Position numbers and translations under genes: made by a program | Notes under the pieces: generated by a model | What the model was told of the DNA's origin: nothing | Databases searched by the model: none | What the model saw: the letters and a program-made list of their open reading frames with translations, nothing else | Assembly (NCBI GenBank): GCA_964531735.1 | Contig: CAZHGD010000141.1 | Location: 1 to 19,087, forward strand | Source of the DNA: CAZHGD01 sp964531735 | GTDB lineage: Bacteria; Armatimonadota; UBA10988 | Reading direction: 5' to 3' | DNA: 19,087 nt | Shown: positions 6,421-14,921 of the stretch, in pieces | Numbering within the stretch: position 1 is the stretch's first letter | How the letters are laid out: each line of letters begins with the position of its first letter

Positions 6421-6444
6421 GCACGTTACGAGCCGTTAACGTGC
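6421..6444. promoter_or_regulatory. 8-bp inverted repeat upstream of the sigma factor gene
   Basis: GCACGTTA at 6421-6428 and its exact reverse complement TAACGTGC at 6437-6444 are separated by 8 bp, giving a 24-bp dyad typical of a dimeric repressor or activator site. It lies in the 255-bp gap before the sigma factor gene, about 145 bp upstream of the start, and partly overlaps a poor TTGCAT (6414-6419) -35-like sequence. The binding protein is unknown. Confidence 0.4.
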
Positions 6445-6589
6445 TGGACGGCGCCACGCGTGCACGCTCCTGGCGTGTGGGTGCATTCATTCTGATCATC
6501 GCTGTCCAGTGGTTCGGTGATGGGCACGGCGGCTTGGCGTGACCGACGGACACGGTCCAGCAGCCAGCTCGCCGGGGACACGTGACGTC

Positions 6590-7485
<896 letters not shown>

Positions 7486-7486
<1 letters not shown>

Positions 7487-8241
7487 TGGCGAGCCAGGTC
7501 GCGCCCTACGAGCGCTACGCCGCGGTCTACGCCCGCACCGGTCAGGACGCGTTCTCGCTCCGGGCGTGGCGGATGGTTGCCGACCTGCTGCGCGACCTGC
7601 GCTGGCAGGGGCGTGATGTTCTCGACCTGGCCTGTGGAACCGGCGCCGCGGCCCTGGCGATGCAGCGCGACGGCTACCGTGCGGTGGCCGTCGATTTGTC
7701 GCGCACCATGCTGCTGGCGGCGCTGACGCGGCCTGAGGCCCGCACCCTCCCCCTCGTCTGCGCCGACATGCAGGCCCTGCCCTTCGCCGACCGGTCGTTC
7801 GACCTGGTGACCTCGTTCTACGACAGCGTCAACTACCTCACCAGCCCCGGCTCGGTGTCCGCCCTGATGCAGGAAGTCGGCCGAGTGCTGCGGCCGGGCG
7901 GTGCCTTCGCGTTCGACCTCAACACGCTGTACACGCTCCGCGAGCACTGGACCGGCACCGCCCACGCGGTCGTCGACGACGACCTGGCGAGTGTCTGGGT
8001 CGGCACCTGGCACGACGACACGCAGGTCAGCTCGCTGCGTGCCACGTTCCTGGTGCGCGGCGAGGACGGCCGCTACGAGCGGTTCGACGAGACGCATGAC
8101 GAGCGCGGGTTCGGCTCCGCCGAACTGGCGGCCGCTCTGGCCGCGGGGCAACTGCGGCAGGCTTACGCCGAGGACATGGCGACCGGCCAGCGGCCCGGCG
8201 CCACCACCCGCCGCGTGCTCTACATCGTCCGCAAGTCGTGA
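7486..8241 (+). CDS. Class I SAM-dependent methyltransferase
   Basis: This 251-residue protein has the Rossmann-type methyltransferase fold: motif I VLDLACGTG (45-53), the ribose-binding acidic residue in VAVDLS (67-72), CADMQALPFADRSFDLV (92-108) and the post-motif LMQEVGRVLRPGGAFAFDLN. The motif order and length fit the Methyltransf_11/25 type that acts on small molecules or lipids; the acceptor is not predictable. The ATG at 7486 shares its A with the TGA stop of the sigma factor gene, so translation is probably coupled. That is an unusual partner for a sigma factor and no functional link is evident. No transmembrane segment is seen. Confidence 0.9.
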
Positions 8242-8272
8242 CGTGTGGCGGTGCCGCTTCCCGTCGCCAGCA

Positions 8273-8301
8273 TTGACACAGGCGTAGCACGGCAGTAGCA
8301 T
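8273..8301 (+). promoter_or_regulatory. sigma70-type promoter of the cbiMQO operon
   Basis: TTGACA at 8273-8278 and TAGCAT at 8296-8301 are spaced by 17 bp, and transcription would start about 25 nt before the cbiM ATG. The whole gap from the methyltransferase stop is only 90 bp, too short for a full cobalamin riboswitch. Metal control, if any, must act at this promoter. Confidence 0.6.
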
Positions 8302-8331
8302 TGAGATCATCAAACGTGCTACGGCAGCTCC

Positions 8332-9285
8332 ATGCACATACCCGATGGCTTTCTGACCAACCCGGTAGCCGGCGCCATGGCCATGGCCTCGGCCGGCTCG
8401 GTCGCTGCGGCGTGCCGCCGCATGTCACGGCCCGAGAAGGCGTCGGCAGGCGCCAGCGGCGTGTCGGTCATGGGCGTCCTGGCGGCCTTTGTCTTCTGCG
8501 CCCAGATGTTCAACTTCCCGATCTCGGCGGGCACCTCGGGCCACCTGCTCGGTGCGGCGCTGGCCACCGCACTGGTCGGCCCGTGGTCAGCCATGCTGGT
8601 AATGACCGCCGTGCTCCTCGTGCAGGCGTTCGTCTTCAGTGACGGCGGCGCCCTGGCGCTCGGCGCCAACGTCTTCAACATGGCCGTGTGCGGCTGTCTG
8701 GCCGCCGGCCTGGTGCTCCAGGTGGGCAGCCGGCTGCTCGGTCACAGCCGAGCGGCCTGGCAGGTGAGCGTGGCGCTGGCTGCCTGGGTGACGGTCGTGC
8801 TGGCCGCCGCGGTCACGTCAGTGGAGTTGGCCGCGTCCGGTACGGTGTCGCTGAGCCGCGTACTGCCGCCGCTACTGGCGGTCCACGCGGTGATCGGGCT
8901 GGGTGAGGCGCTGCTGACGGTGGCGGCGCTCAACGTGGTGGCCGAGGCCCGGCCCGACCTGGCTCGGCCGGCGCGGCCCACCGCCGAGGCCGGCGCCGAG
9001 CCGTGGCGGCTGGCCGTGCTGCTCGCGCTGGGCCTGCTGCTGGTGCGCTGCACCTGTGCTCAGCCGGACGGGCTGGACTGGGTCGCGACGCAACTGGGCT
9101 TTGCCTCGCGCGGCGCCGGCGGCTCGCCGACGGCCTTGCTGCCGGACTATACGTTGCCCGGCCGGGTTGCGGCGCCAGGCTTCGACTACCTCGCTGCCTA
9201 TGTCTCGGTCGCCGTCGGCACCGCGCTCTGCAGCGGCCTCATGTTCGCCGTCGGGGCCGGTCTGAGAAGGCGCCCGGAATCGTGA
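8332..9285 (+). CDS. cbiM: CbiM/NikM substrate-binding component fused to a PDGLE (CbiN-like) domain
   Basis: This 317-residue membrane protein is the metal-binding S component of an ECF-type cobalt or nickel importer. It begins with the diagnostic MHIPDGFL, whose N-terminal Met-His coordinates the metal in the family, and has the AGTSGHLLGAALATALVGPW block (66-85). About six hydrophobic segments span residues 1-240. From Gln244 a PDGL(D) motif opens a PDGLE domain (PDGLDWVATQLGF ... LLPDYTLPG) with a last transmembrane segment; this domain replaces the separate CbiN/NikN subunit. The ATG at 8332 is fixed by the motif. The stop overlaps the cbiQ start (GTGA). Whether cobalt or nickel is moved cannot be decided from sequence, though a corrinoid-type enzyme gene in the same window fits cobalt. 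Confidence 0.94.
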   Translation: MHIPDGFLTNPVAGAMAMASAGSVAAACRRMSRPEKASAGASGVSVMGVLAAFVFCAQMFNFPISAGTSGHLLGAALATALVGPWSAMLVMTAVLLVQAFVFSDGGALALGANVFNMAVCGCLAAGLVLQVGSRLLGHSRAAWQVSVALAAWVTVVLAAAVTSVELAASGTVSLSRVLPPLLAVHAVIGLGEALLTVAALNVVAEARPDLARPARPTAEAGAEPWRLAVLLALGLLLVRCTCAQPDGLDWVATQLGFASRGAGGSPTALLPDYTLPGRVAAPGFDYLAAYVSVAVGTALCSGLMFAVGAGLRRRPES

Positions 9286-10067
9286 GCCCCTCGCCCTGGT
9301 CGCTGGTGGCCGCCTCAGCCCTCGTCGGCGTGTCCGCCATCGGCGTGGCCCGCAGTGTCTTCGGCAGCAGCACCGTGTTCAGCGGCTCCGTCGCACCGGC
9401 GGCAACAGGTTCGGGCGACTACCCAGTGCGGCTGCGGCTGGTCGGCCTGCTGTTCGCCGTCGCCTGCATCAACGCCACGCCGTGGCATCACCTGTGGCTG
9501 CCGGCGCTGACCTTGGCGCTACTGGTCGGCTTCGCCCAGGTGCCCTGGCGCCCGCTGTGCGCAGCGTTGGCCGGCTTGCTGCCGTTCGTCGGTCTGGCCG
9601 CGGCCGGGCTGCTGCTGGCCGGCGACTGGCCGCGCTTCCTCACCGTGGCCTCGCGCGCGGCGTTGTGCTCGGCGGCGTTGGCCGTGCTGGCCGCCACCAC
9701 GGCGTGGCCGGACCTCCTGGCCGGCGCGCAGGCGCTCCGCCTGCCGTCGGTGCTGGTGTCGCTCCTCGGCATGTCACTGCGCTACCTCGACCTGTTGGTC
9801 AGCGAAGGCCATCGCATGGGCCTCGCGTTCACCGCTCGCGCCGTCGGCCGGCGCGATCTGCGGTTGGCGCGGCCACTGGGACGCGTCGTCGGCTCGCTGG
9901 CCGTCCGCACCATCGAGCGGGCGGAGCGCGTGCATCTGGCCATGGCGGCGCGCGGCTTCGAGGGGCTGCTCCACTACCGGCCGCGGCCGGAGCGCTGGCA
10001 CAGCCGCGCGGTCTGCTTCTGGCTGCTCTGCGCGGCCCCGCTGCTGGCTGGAGCCTGCTGGCGATGA
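9282..10067 (+). CDS. cbiQ: CbiQ-type ECF transporter transmembrane (T) component
   Basis: This is the 261-residue energy-coupling membrane subunit of the cobalt/nickel importer. The GTG at 9282 overlaps the cbiM stop by 4 nt. The core (about 47-261) begins DYPVRLRLVGLLFAV and has several hydrophobic helices. It carries the coupling-helix signature MAARGF (221-226), with the Ala-Arg-Gly motif that contacts the ATPase, and a related upstream TARAVGR segment (184-190). The first ~45 residues form an extra hydrophobic segment (WSLVAASALVGVSAIGVARSVF) not usual in CbiQ, possibly an added membrane helix. The stop overlaps the cbiO ATG (ATGA). Sequence identity in this family is low, but the gene order and motif make the call firm. 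Confidence 0.9.
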   Translation: MSPSPWSLVAASALVGVSAIGVARSVFGSSTVFSGSVAPAATGSGDYPVRLRLVGLLFAVACINATPWHHLWLPALTLALLVGFAQVPWRPLCAALAGLLPFVGLAAAGLLLAGDWPRFLTVASRAALCSAALAVLAATTAWPDLLAGAQALRLPSVLVSLLGMSLRYLDLLVSEGHRMGLAFTARAVGRRDLRLARPLGRVVGSLAVRTIERAERVHLAMAARGFEGLLHYRPRPERWHSRAVCFWLLCAAPLLAGACWR

Positions 10068-10789
10068 GCGCACCCGCCCTGAGCTTCGAGCGCACGGCGT
10101 TCGCCTATCCTGACGGTACCACCGGCTTGGCCGGCGTCACGTTCTCGGTCGCTCCAGGTGAACGAGTGGCGCTGGTCGGCCCGAACGGCGCCGGCAAGTC
10201 GACGCTGCTGCTCTGCGCCACTGGCCTGTATCCCAGCGCGGGCACGGTCCGGGTCGACGGTCTGGTGGCCGACCAGGAGCCACGCCGCGTGCGCCAGCGC
10301 GTCGGGTTGCTGTTCCAGAACCCGGACGACCAGCTCTTCATGCCGACCGTCGGCGAGGACGTCGCCTTCGGGCCACAGAACCTGGGGCTGACCGCCGACG
10401 AGGTTGCCACGCGGGTCGCGGCCGCACTGGCGCAGGTCGGCCTGTCGAGCCTGGCGGGCAAGCTGCCGCAGCATCTGAGCCTGGGGCAACGACGCCGCGC
10501 GGCCCTGGCGACGGTGCTGGCCATGGGTTGCCGGACGCTGGTGCTGGATGAGCCCACCGCCAACCTCGACCCGCGGGGGCGCCGTGAGCTGCTGACGCTC
10601 CTGGCATCGCTCGAGGGCACACTGCTGCTCGCCACCCACGATCTCGACGCCGTGCTGGACGTGTGCCCCCGAACGGTGGTCCTCGCCGACGGTGAGGTGG
10701 CCGCCGACGGACCCACAGACGTCCTCCTGGCCGACGGCGACCTGATGCAGCGCCATGGCCTCGAAGTGCCTTGGCGGCTGCGCGGCTGA
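10064..10789 (+). CDS. cbiO: CbiO-type cobalt/nickel ECF transporter ATPase
   Basis: This 241-residue ABC ATPase powers the CbiMQO importer at the cytoplasmic face. It has Walker A GPNGAGKST (39-47), the Q-loop Gln85 in LLFQNPDDQLF with the ECF-typical NPDDQ, the signature LSLGQ (138-142; a variant of LSGGQ), Walker B LVLDEPT (159-165) and the H-loop His192 (ATHDLD). The ATG at 10064 overlaps the cbiQ stop by 4 nt, so the three genes form one translationally coupled operon. Its stop lies just 6 bp from the stop of the convergent pseudopilin gene, with no room for a separate terminator. Confidence 0.96.
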   Translation: MSAPALSFERTAFAYPDGTTGLAGVTFSVAPGERVALVGPNGAGKSTLLLCATGLYPSAGTVRVDGLVADQEPRRVRQRVGLLFQNPDDQLFMPTVGEDVAFGPQNLGLTADEVATRVAAALAQVGLSSLAGKLPQHLSLGQRRRAALATVLAMGCRTLVLDEPTANLDPRGRRELLTLLASLEGTLLLATHDLDAVLDVCPRTVVLADGEVAADGPTDVLLADGDLMQRHGLEVPWRLRG

Positions 10790-10795
10790 CCCGTA

Positions 10796-11455
10796 CTAGA
10801 GCGAGTTGTGGCCGAACATGTCCGAGTCGTTGGCCAGGATCGGCTGCAACTGGCGCCATTTGGCGTGGCCGTCCGCAAACACACCGTTCGCGCCGCCATT
10901 GTGCCGACTCGAAATGCCGTTCTGGAAGACCGCGTTCCAGCTCGGCGGGTAGCCCGGATGGCTGCCGACACACCACACGAGCTGGTTGCCGTCGGTGCCC
11001 TCCACGCCACCGGCGACAGGGCCGTTCTGAGCGTCCATGAACAGCAGCCGGTCCGCGGGTGCAGTCAACTGCGCCAGACTGACCGCGGCGGCACCCCAGT
11101 TGAGGTCGATGATGGTGTGCTGGACATTGGCGCCGGTGCCCATGACCGTCGCCTTGGTGCTCGGGCAGTACCAGACCTGGTAGCTCTTGACGTATGGGTT
11201 GAGCATCTCCCAGACGTTGTGCCAGACCCCTGGAGGGCCTTGGGTACTGTACCCGACCAGCTTCTCGTCGTAGTCCTGCGCGTAGGCCAGGACGCCGGTG
11301 GCGATCTGCTTGTAGTTGGACAGGCAGTTGGTCTGCCGGGCTTTCTCGCGTGCCTTGGCGAACACTGGGAACAGGATCGCCGCCAGAATGGCAATGATCG
11401 CGATGACCACCAACAACTCGATCAGCGTGAACCCTCGCGCCCTCTGCCACTCCAT
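10796..11455 (-). CDS. Type IV pseudopilin-like protein with H-X9-DG C-terminal motif
   Basis: This 219-residue protein has a prepilin signal: the short basic leader MEWQRARG is cut before Phe9, followed by FTLIELLVVIAIIAILAAIL with the conserved Glu at mature position 5. Next comes FPVFAKAREKARQTNCLSNYKQIATGVLAYAQDYDE, and near the C terminus His185 and Asp195-Gly196 form the H-X9-DG motif. This architecture (N-methylation domain plus a DUF1559-like region) is strongly expanded in Armatimonadota and Planctomycetota. The mature protein is expected to be membrane-anchored or assembled into a pseudopilus. No secretion or pilus machinery is nearby, so its system is unknown. The ATG at 11455 is fixed by the prepilin leader, with AGG about 6-8 nt upstream. 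Confidence 0.92.
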   Translation of the reverse strand: MEWQRARGFTLIELLVVIAIIAILAAILFPVFAKAREKARQTNCLSNYKQIATGVLAYAQDYDEKLVGYSTQGPPGVWHNVWEMLNPYVKSYQVWYCPSTKATVMGTGANVQHTIIDLNWGAAAVSLAQLTAPADRLLFMDAQNGPVAGGVEGTDGNQLVWCVGSHPGYPPSWNAVFQNGISSRHNGGANGVFADGHAKWRQLQPILANDSDMFGHNSL

Positions 11456-11491
11456 GACACACCTCGCACGACGCCACTGGCCGTCGCCCAT

Positions 11492-11520
11492 CAATGACAC
11501 AGCCGGGAGGCGATTGTCAA
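11492..11520 (-). promoter_or_regulatory. Possible sigma70 promoter of the pseudopilin gene
   Basis: On the minus strand a perfect TTGACA (11520-11515) is followed after 17 bp by TCATTG (11497-11492), a poor -10. The predicted start is ~30 nt before the pseudopilin ATG. It lies in the 119-bp divergent gap shared with the SMP-30-like gene, for which no clear promoter is seen. Confidence 0.4.
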
Positions 11521-11574
11521 GGCCCCGCGGCAGGTTCACGACGCCCGCCGCGGAAGCTGGGGTCGGAGCGAATC

Positions 11575-12432
11575 ATGAGACCTGTGCTGGTGGCCGACTA
11601 CGCCTGTCGCTGTGGCGAGAACCCGCTCTGGCATCCCGACGAGGGCTGTGTCTACTGGACCGATATCCCGGCGGGACGCCTGTTCCGATACTGGCCGAAC
11701 GACGGGCGGCACGAAATGTGCTACGAAGGCGCGGTGGTCGGTGGCTTCACCGTGCAGGCCGATGGGGCGCTGCTGCTGTTCATGGCCGAAGGCGCGGTGG
11801 CCGTCTGGCGCGATGGCCAACTGACACCTGTGGTCGACCGCATCGAGTGCGAGGCGGGCAACCGCTTCAACGACGTCATCGCCGACCCGCTGGGCCGCGT
11901 GTACTGCGGTACCATGCGGACCGACCACCATCCTGGCCGATTGTGGCGGCTGGACACGGATGGCTCCCTCCACCTGATGGTGGAGGATGTGCTGTGCTCC
12001 AACGGCCTCGGCTTCACGCCCGACCGTCGCCAGCTCTACTACACCGATTCCATGCGGCGGCGGATCGACCTGTTCGACTACGACCAGGCGACCGGAGCGC
12101 TCACCAACCGCCGGCCATGGCTGGAGACACCGGCCGACGAGGGTGTGCCTGACGGCATGACCGTCGACGCCGAGGGCTGCGTGTGGTGCGCCAAGTGGGA
12201 CGGCGGCTGCCTGGTCCGCTACGCACCCGACGGGGCCGAGATGCTCCGCGTCGCGTTCCCCGCCCGCAAGGTGTCCAGCGTGGTGTTCGGTGGCCCGGAC
12301 TGCACCGACCTGTGGGTCACCACCGCCGGTGGCGACGACAAGGCGGCCGAGGGCGCCGGGGCCGGGGCCCTGTTCCGCCTGCACATGGGCGTGGCGGGCG
12401 TGCCCGAGTTCCGCTCTCGCGTGGGTCTCTAG
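11575..12432 (+). CDS. SMP-30/gluconolactonase/LRE family protein
   Basis: This 285-residue protein is a six-bladed beta-propeller of the SMP-30 family, whose members hydrolyse sugar lactones using a divalent metal. The expected metal ligands are in place: Glu15 in GENPLW, Asn143 in SNGLGF and Asp193 in PDGM, with the substrate-side RFNDV at 97-101. Blade repeats such as VYWTDIPAGRLFRY, RVYCGTM and LYYTDSMRRRIDLFDYD are evident. There is no signal peptide, so it is probably cytoplasmic and part of sugar-acid catabolism. The ATG at 11575 has GGAG at 11565-11568 with a 6-nt spacer. No catabolic genes adjoin it, so the exact lactone is unknown. Confidence 0.92.
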   Translation: MRPVLVADYACRCGENPLWHPDEGCVYWTDIPAGRLFRYWPNDGRHEMCYEGAVVGGFTVQADGALLLFMAEGAVAVWRDGQLTPVVDRIECEAGNRFNDVIADPLGRVYCGTMRTDHHPGRLWRLDTDGSLHLMVEDVLCSNGLGFTPDRRQLYYTDSMRRRIDLFDYDQATGALTNRRPWLETPADEGVPDGMTVDAEGCVWCAKWDGGCLVRYAPDGAEMLRVAFPARKVSSVVFGGPDCTDLWVTTAGGDDKAAEGAGAGALFRLHMGVAGVPEFRSRVGL

Positions 12433-12448
12433 GCAGCGTGCCACAGGT

Positions 12449-12485
12449 CCTTGTCGTGCTGACCAGCCCTTGTCGTGCTGACCAG
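12449..12485 (+). repeat. Tandem direct repeat, two 18-nt copies with period 19
   Basis: CCTTGTCGTGCTGACCAG occurs at 12449-12466 and again at 12468-12485. It directly abuts the large palindrome that follows and lies in the 157-bp gap between the SMP-30-like and ppk stop codons. Only two copies are present. Confidence 0.85.
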
Positions 12486-12489
12486 TCCT

Positions 12490-12566
12490 GGGTGCCACTG
12501 GTGGCTGGCCCACCAGTGCGCTGCCGAGCCGCCGCAGCACTGGTGGACCAGCCACCAGTGGCACCC
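12490..12566. repeat. Large nested palindrome (REP/BIME-like) between convergent genes
   Basis: Two 30-nt arms, 12490-12519 and 12537-12566, are reverse complements at 29 of 30 positions and are separated by a 17-nt GC-rich loop. Each arm is itself a hairpin: CACTGGTGG (12496-12504) pairs with CCACCAGTG (12510-12518), and CACTGGTGG (12538-12546) with CCACCAGTG (12552-12560), both around 5-nt loops. It can therefore form either one long stem or two short ones. The placement between the stop codons of two convergent genes fits a bidirectional terminator, an mRNA 3'-end stabiliser, or a dispersed intergenic repeat. No T-run follows on either side. Confidence 0.88.
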
Positions 12567-12589
12567 GGACAGGGCCTCCGGATCGATGC

Positions 12590-14743
12590 CTAGCCCGACT
12601 CTTGCGCGGCGCGTTTCTGGCCGGCCAGTCGCTGGAGGATGAACCGCGCGCCGGCCCCGAGTCGCGTCTCGCCCAGTGGCGCCTGCGCCAGGGCGAGACG
12701 CATGAACTCGTCCTGGCTGTCGAGTAGCGGCTGCCCATCGTCGTGCCCGACTCGGACCCAGGAGCCGTCCGGGCGCAGTTCGCGCGCCTTGGCCGTGTCG
12801 GCCAGGCTGAGCGCGAGGACCTCGTTCACGATGCGGTCGCGCAGGGCCGGCTCGCGCACCGGGAACATGGTCTCGATGCGCCGGTCGAGGTTGCGGTCCA
12901 TCCAGTCGGCGCTGGCGAGGTACACCTCCGGTTGGCCACCGTTGCCGAAGTAGAAGATGCGTGAGTGCTCCAAGTAGCGGCCGACGATGCTGCGCACGCG
13001 GATGTTCTCGCTGAACGGAGCCTGCTGCGGCACCAGCCCGCAGATCCCGCGGCAGATGAGATCGATCTGCACACCGGCGCGCGAGGCCTCGTACAGCGCC
13101 CGGATGACGTTCGGCTCGATGAGCGCGTTCATCTTCGCGATGATCCGGCCCGGCGCACCGGGCTTCGACAGTTCGGCCTCGCGCCGAATGAGCGCGATGA
13201 CGCGCTTCTTCAGGTCACGCGGCGCCACCGCCAGCTTGTTCCAGCGCGCAAACTCGCTGTAGCCGGTCAGGATGTTGAACAGGTTCGAGACGTCCTCGCC
13301 GATCTCGGCGTCGCAGGTCAGCAGTCCCAGGTCGGTGTACAGCCGCGCGGTTGACGGATGGTAGTTGCCGGTGCCCAGGTGAACGTAGCGCCGCAGCCCA
13401 TCCCGCTCGCGGCGGACGACGAACAACACCTTGCAGTGCGTCTTCAAGCCGAGCAGTCCGTAGACGACATGAACGCCGGCCTCTTCGAGCTGCATCGCCC
13501 AGTTGATGTTGGCGCCCTCATCGAACCGGGCCTTCAACTCCACCAGGGCACTGACCTGCTTCCCGTTCTCGGCCGCCCGCTGCAGGGCCTTCACAATCGG
13601 CGAGTCGCCACTGGTTCGGTAGAGCGTCATCTTGACGGCCAGGACCCAGGGATCGACGGCGGCCTGTTCGACGAAGTCCACAACGCTGCTGAAGCTGTCG
13701 TAGGGATGGTGCAGCAGGATGTCCTGCCGGCGCATCGCCGAGAAGATGTCCTCGCCAGGCTTGCGGAGGACCGGTGCCACCGATGGCACGTACGGCCGGT
13801 ACCGCAGATGGTCGAAGCCCGGCGAGCCGGTGAGGGCGAAGAACTGCTTCAGGTTGAGCGGGCCGTCGATGGTGTAGACGTCGGTCGACGACAGCCCGAG
13901 CTCGCGGCAGAGGTAGCTGACCGCCGCGGCGCTGCAGCCGGCCTGCACCTCCAGGCGCACCGGATGGCCTCGCTCGCGCTCGCGCAGTTCCTGCTGGATG
14001 GCGCGCAGCAGATCCTCAGCCTCTTCCTCGTCGAGGTTCAGGTCGCTGTTCCGTGACACGCGAAAGGCCGAGCAGTCCTGCACCTCGTAGCCGGGGAACA
14101 GCTCGCCCACGCGCATCGCGATCACGTCCTCGAGCAGGACCACATCGCGATGGCCGGGCCGACTCGGCAACGACACGAAGCGGTCGAGCAGGTCGGGCAC
14201 CTCGACCACGGCCATCAGCGGCAGCGAGCCGCCCACCCACGGTTGCTTGACGGTGACGGCCAGGTTGAGGCTGAGGTTGTGCAGGTGCGGCAACGGTCGC
14301 CCGGGGTCGATGGCCAGCGGTGACAGCACCGGGAACACCTCACGCAGGAAGTGGTGCTCCACGGCCGCGCGCTGTCTGGCGTCGAGCTCAGGCGGCCGCA
14401 GAACGCGGATGCCGGCTCGCCGCAGGCGCGGGGCCAGCACTTCACGGTAGCAGCGGTACTGCTCATCCACCATGCGGTGGCAGCGGGCCCGCAAGCGCTC
14501 CAGCAGGTCTGCCGGGACCAAGCCGTCGGGCTTGCGGTCGATGACCCCGGCGGCCACTTGCTGCATGACGCTGGCGACGCGGACCATGAAGAACTCGTCG
14601 AGGTTGCTGGAGACGATGGCCAGGAACTTCAGCCGCTCCAGGAGCGGGTTCCGCTCATCCGAGGCCTCGTCAAGGACCCGCTGGTTGAACTCCATCCAGC
14701 TCAACTCACGGTTGATGTACCGTGACGGGTCATGATCGGTCAT
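12590..14743 (-). CDS. ppk: Polyphosphate kinase 1
   Basis: PPK1 reversibly polymerises the gamma-phosphate of ATP into polyphosphate. This copy is 717 residues, normal for the family. It has the N-terminal domain opening with YINRELSWMEFNQRVLDEA (about 9-27) and the FLAIVSSNLDEFFMVRVA block. Two phospholipase-D-like catalytic domains follow. They carry the HLGTGNYH motif whose first His (His455) corresponds to the phosphorylated histidine, and a second conserved His593 in RYLEHSRIFYFGN. IYFGNGG- and ADWMDRNLDRRIE-type blocks complete the C terminus. The ATG at 14743 has GGAG about 7 nt upstream. It lies downstream of the flagellin cluster on the same strand but is separated from it by hairpins. 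No exopolyphosphatase or pho gene is adjacent. Confidence 0.97.
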   Translation of the reverse strand: MTDHDPSRYINRELSWMEFNQRVLDEASDERNPLLERLKFLAIVSSNLDEFFMVRVASVMQQVAAGVIDRKPDGLVPADLLERLRARCHRMVDEQYRCYREVLAPRLRRAGIRVLRPPELDARQRAAVEHHFLREVFPVLSPLAIDPGRPLPHLHNLSLNLAVTVKQPWVGGSLPLMAVVEVPDLLDRFVSLPSRPGHRDVVLLEDVIAMRVGELFPGYEVQDCSAFRVSRNSDLNLDEEEAEDLLRAIQQELRERERGHPVRLEVQAGCSAAAVSYLCRELGLSSTDVYTIDGPLNLKQFFALTGSPGFDHLRYRPYVPSVAPVLRKPGEDIFSAMRRQDILLHHPYDSFSSVVDFVEQAAVDPWVLAVKMTLYRTSGDSPIVKALQRAAENGKQVSALVELKARFDEGANINWAMQLEEAGVHVVYGLLGLKTHCKVLFVVRRERDGLRRYVHLGTGNYHPSTARLYTDLGLLTCDAEIGEDVSNLFNILTGYSEFARWNKLAVAPRDLKKRVIALIRREAELSKPGAPGRIIAKMNALIEPNVIRALYEASRAGVQIDLICRGICGLVPQQAPFSENIRVRSIVGRYLEHSRIFYFGNGGQPEVYLASADWMDRNLDRRIETMFPVREPALRDRIVNEVLALSLADTAKARELRPDGSWVRVGHDDGQPLLDSQDEFMRLALAQAPLGETRLGAGARFILQRLAGQKRAAQESG

Positions 14744-14789
14744 CCGCGATCTCCACCACCGGTGTCACCCGGCTGATGCCAACGCCAAC

Positions 14790-14798
14790 AGCATAGCA
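14790..14798 (-). promoter_or_regulatory. Possible extended -10 promoter for ppk
   Basis: On the minus strand TGCTATGCT (14798-14790) fits an extended -10 (TGn followed by TATGCT), ending about 47 nt before the ppk start codon. No good -35 is visible. It is the best promoter candidate in the ppk-flagellin gap. Confidence 0.35.
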
Positions 14799-14851
14799 CG
14801 CCGCCAAAGCCGGGCGCGTGCCAGACTGCTGAACGACCGCGACGACAGCGA

Positions 14852-14875
14852 GGCGGGCCGCTTGCGCGGCCCGCC
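14852..14875 (-). terminator. Distal 3' hairpin after flagellin copy 1
   Basis: GGCGGGCCGC (14852-14861) and GCGGCCCGCC (14866-14875) form a perfect 10-bp stem with a TTGC loop, 47 nt past the flagellin stop. It is very stable but lacks a following T-run, so it may be a terminator or an mRNA-protecting structure. Equivalent hairpins follow the other two flagellin genes. Confidence 0.65.
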
Positions 14876-14888
14876 GCTGACGACAGTG

Positions 14889-14908
14889 TGGCCGACCTGG
14901 GCCGGCCA
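14889..14908 (-). terminator. Proximal 3' hairpin after flagellin copy 1
   Basis: TGGCCGAC (14889-14896) pairs with GCCGGCCA (14901-14908), with one imperfect pair, 13 nt past the stop codon. It is the counterpart of better-paired hairpins at the same place after copies 2 and 3. Confidence 0.5.
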
Positions 14909-14921
14909 TCTCAGTTCAGAC

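Noticed and set aside
8242..8331. Cobalamin riboswitch before cbiM
   Set aside because: The 90-bp gap is too short for the conserved core and I see no B12-box-like sequence.
12449..12566. CRISPR fragment or insertion-sequence remnant
   Set aside because: There are only two direct repeats with a 1-nt gap rather than spacers, and no transposase remnants; the structure fits a palindromic intergenic repeat.
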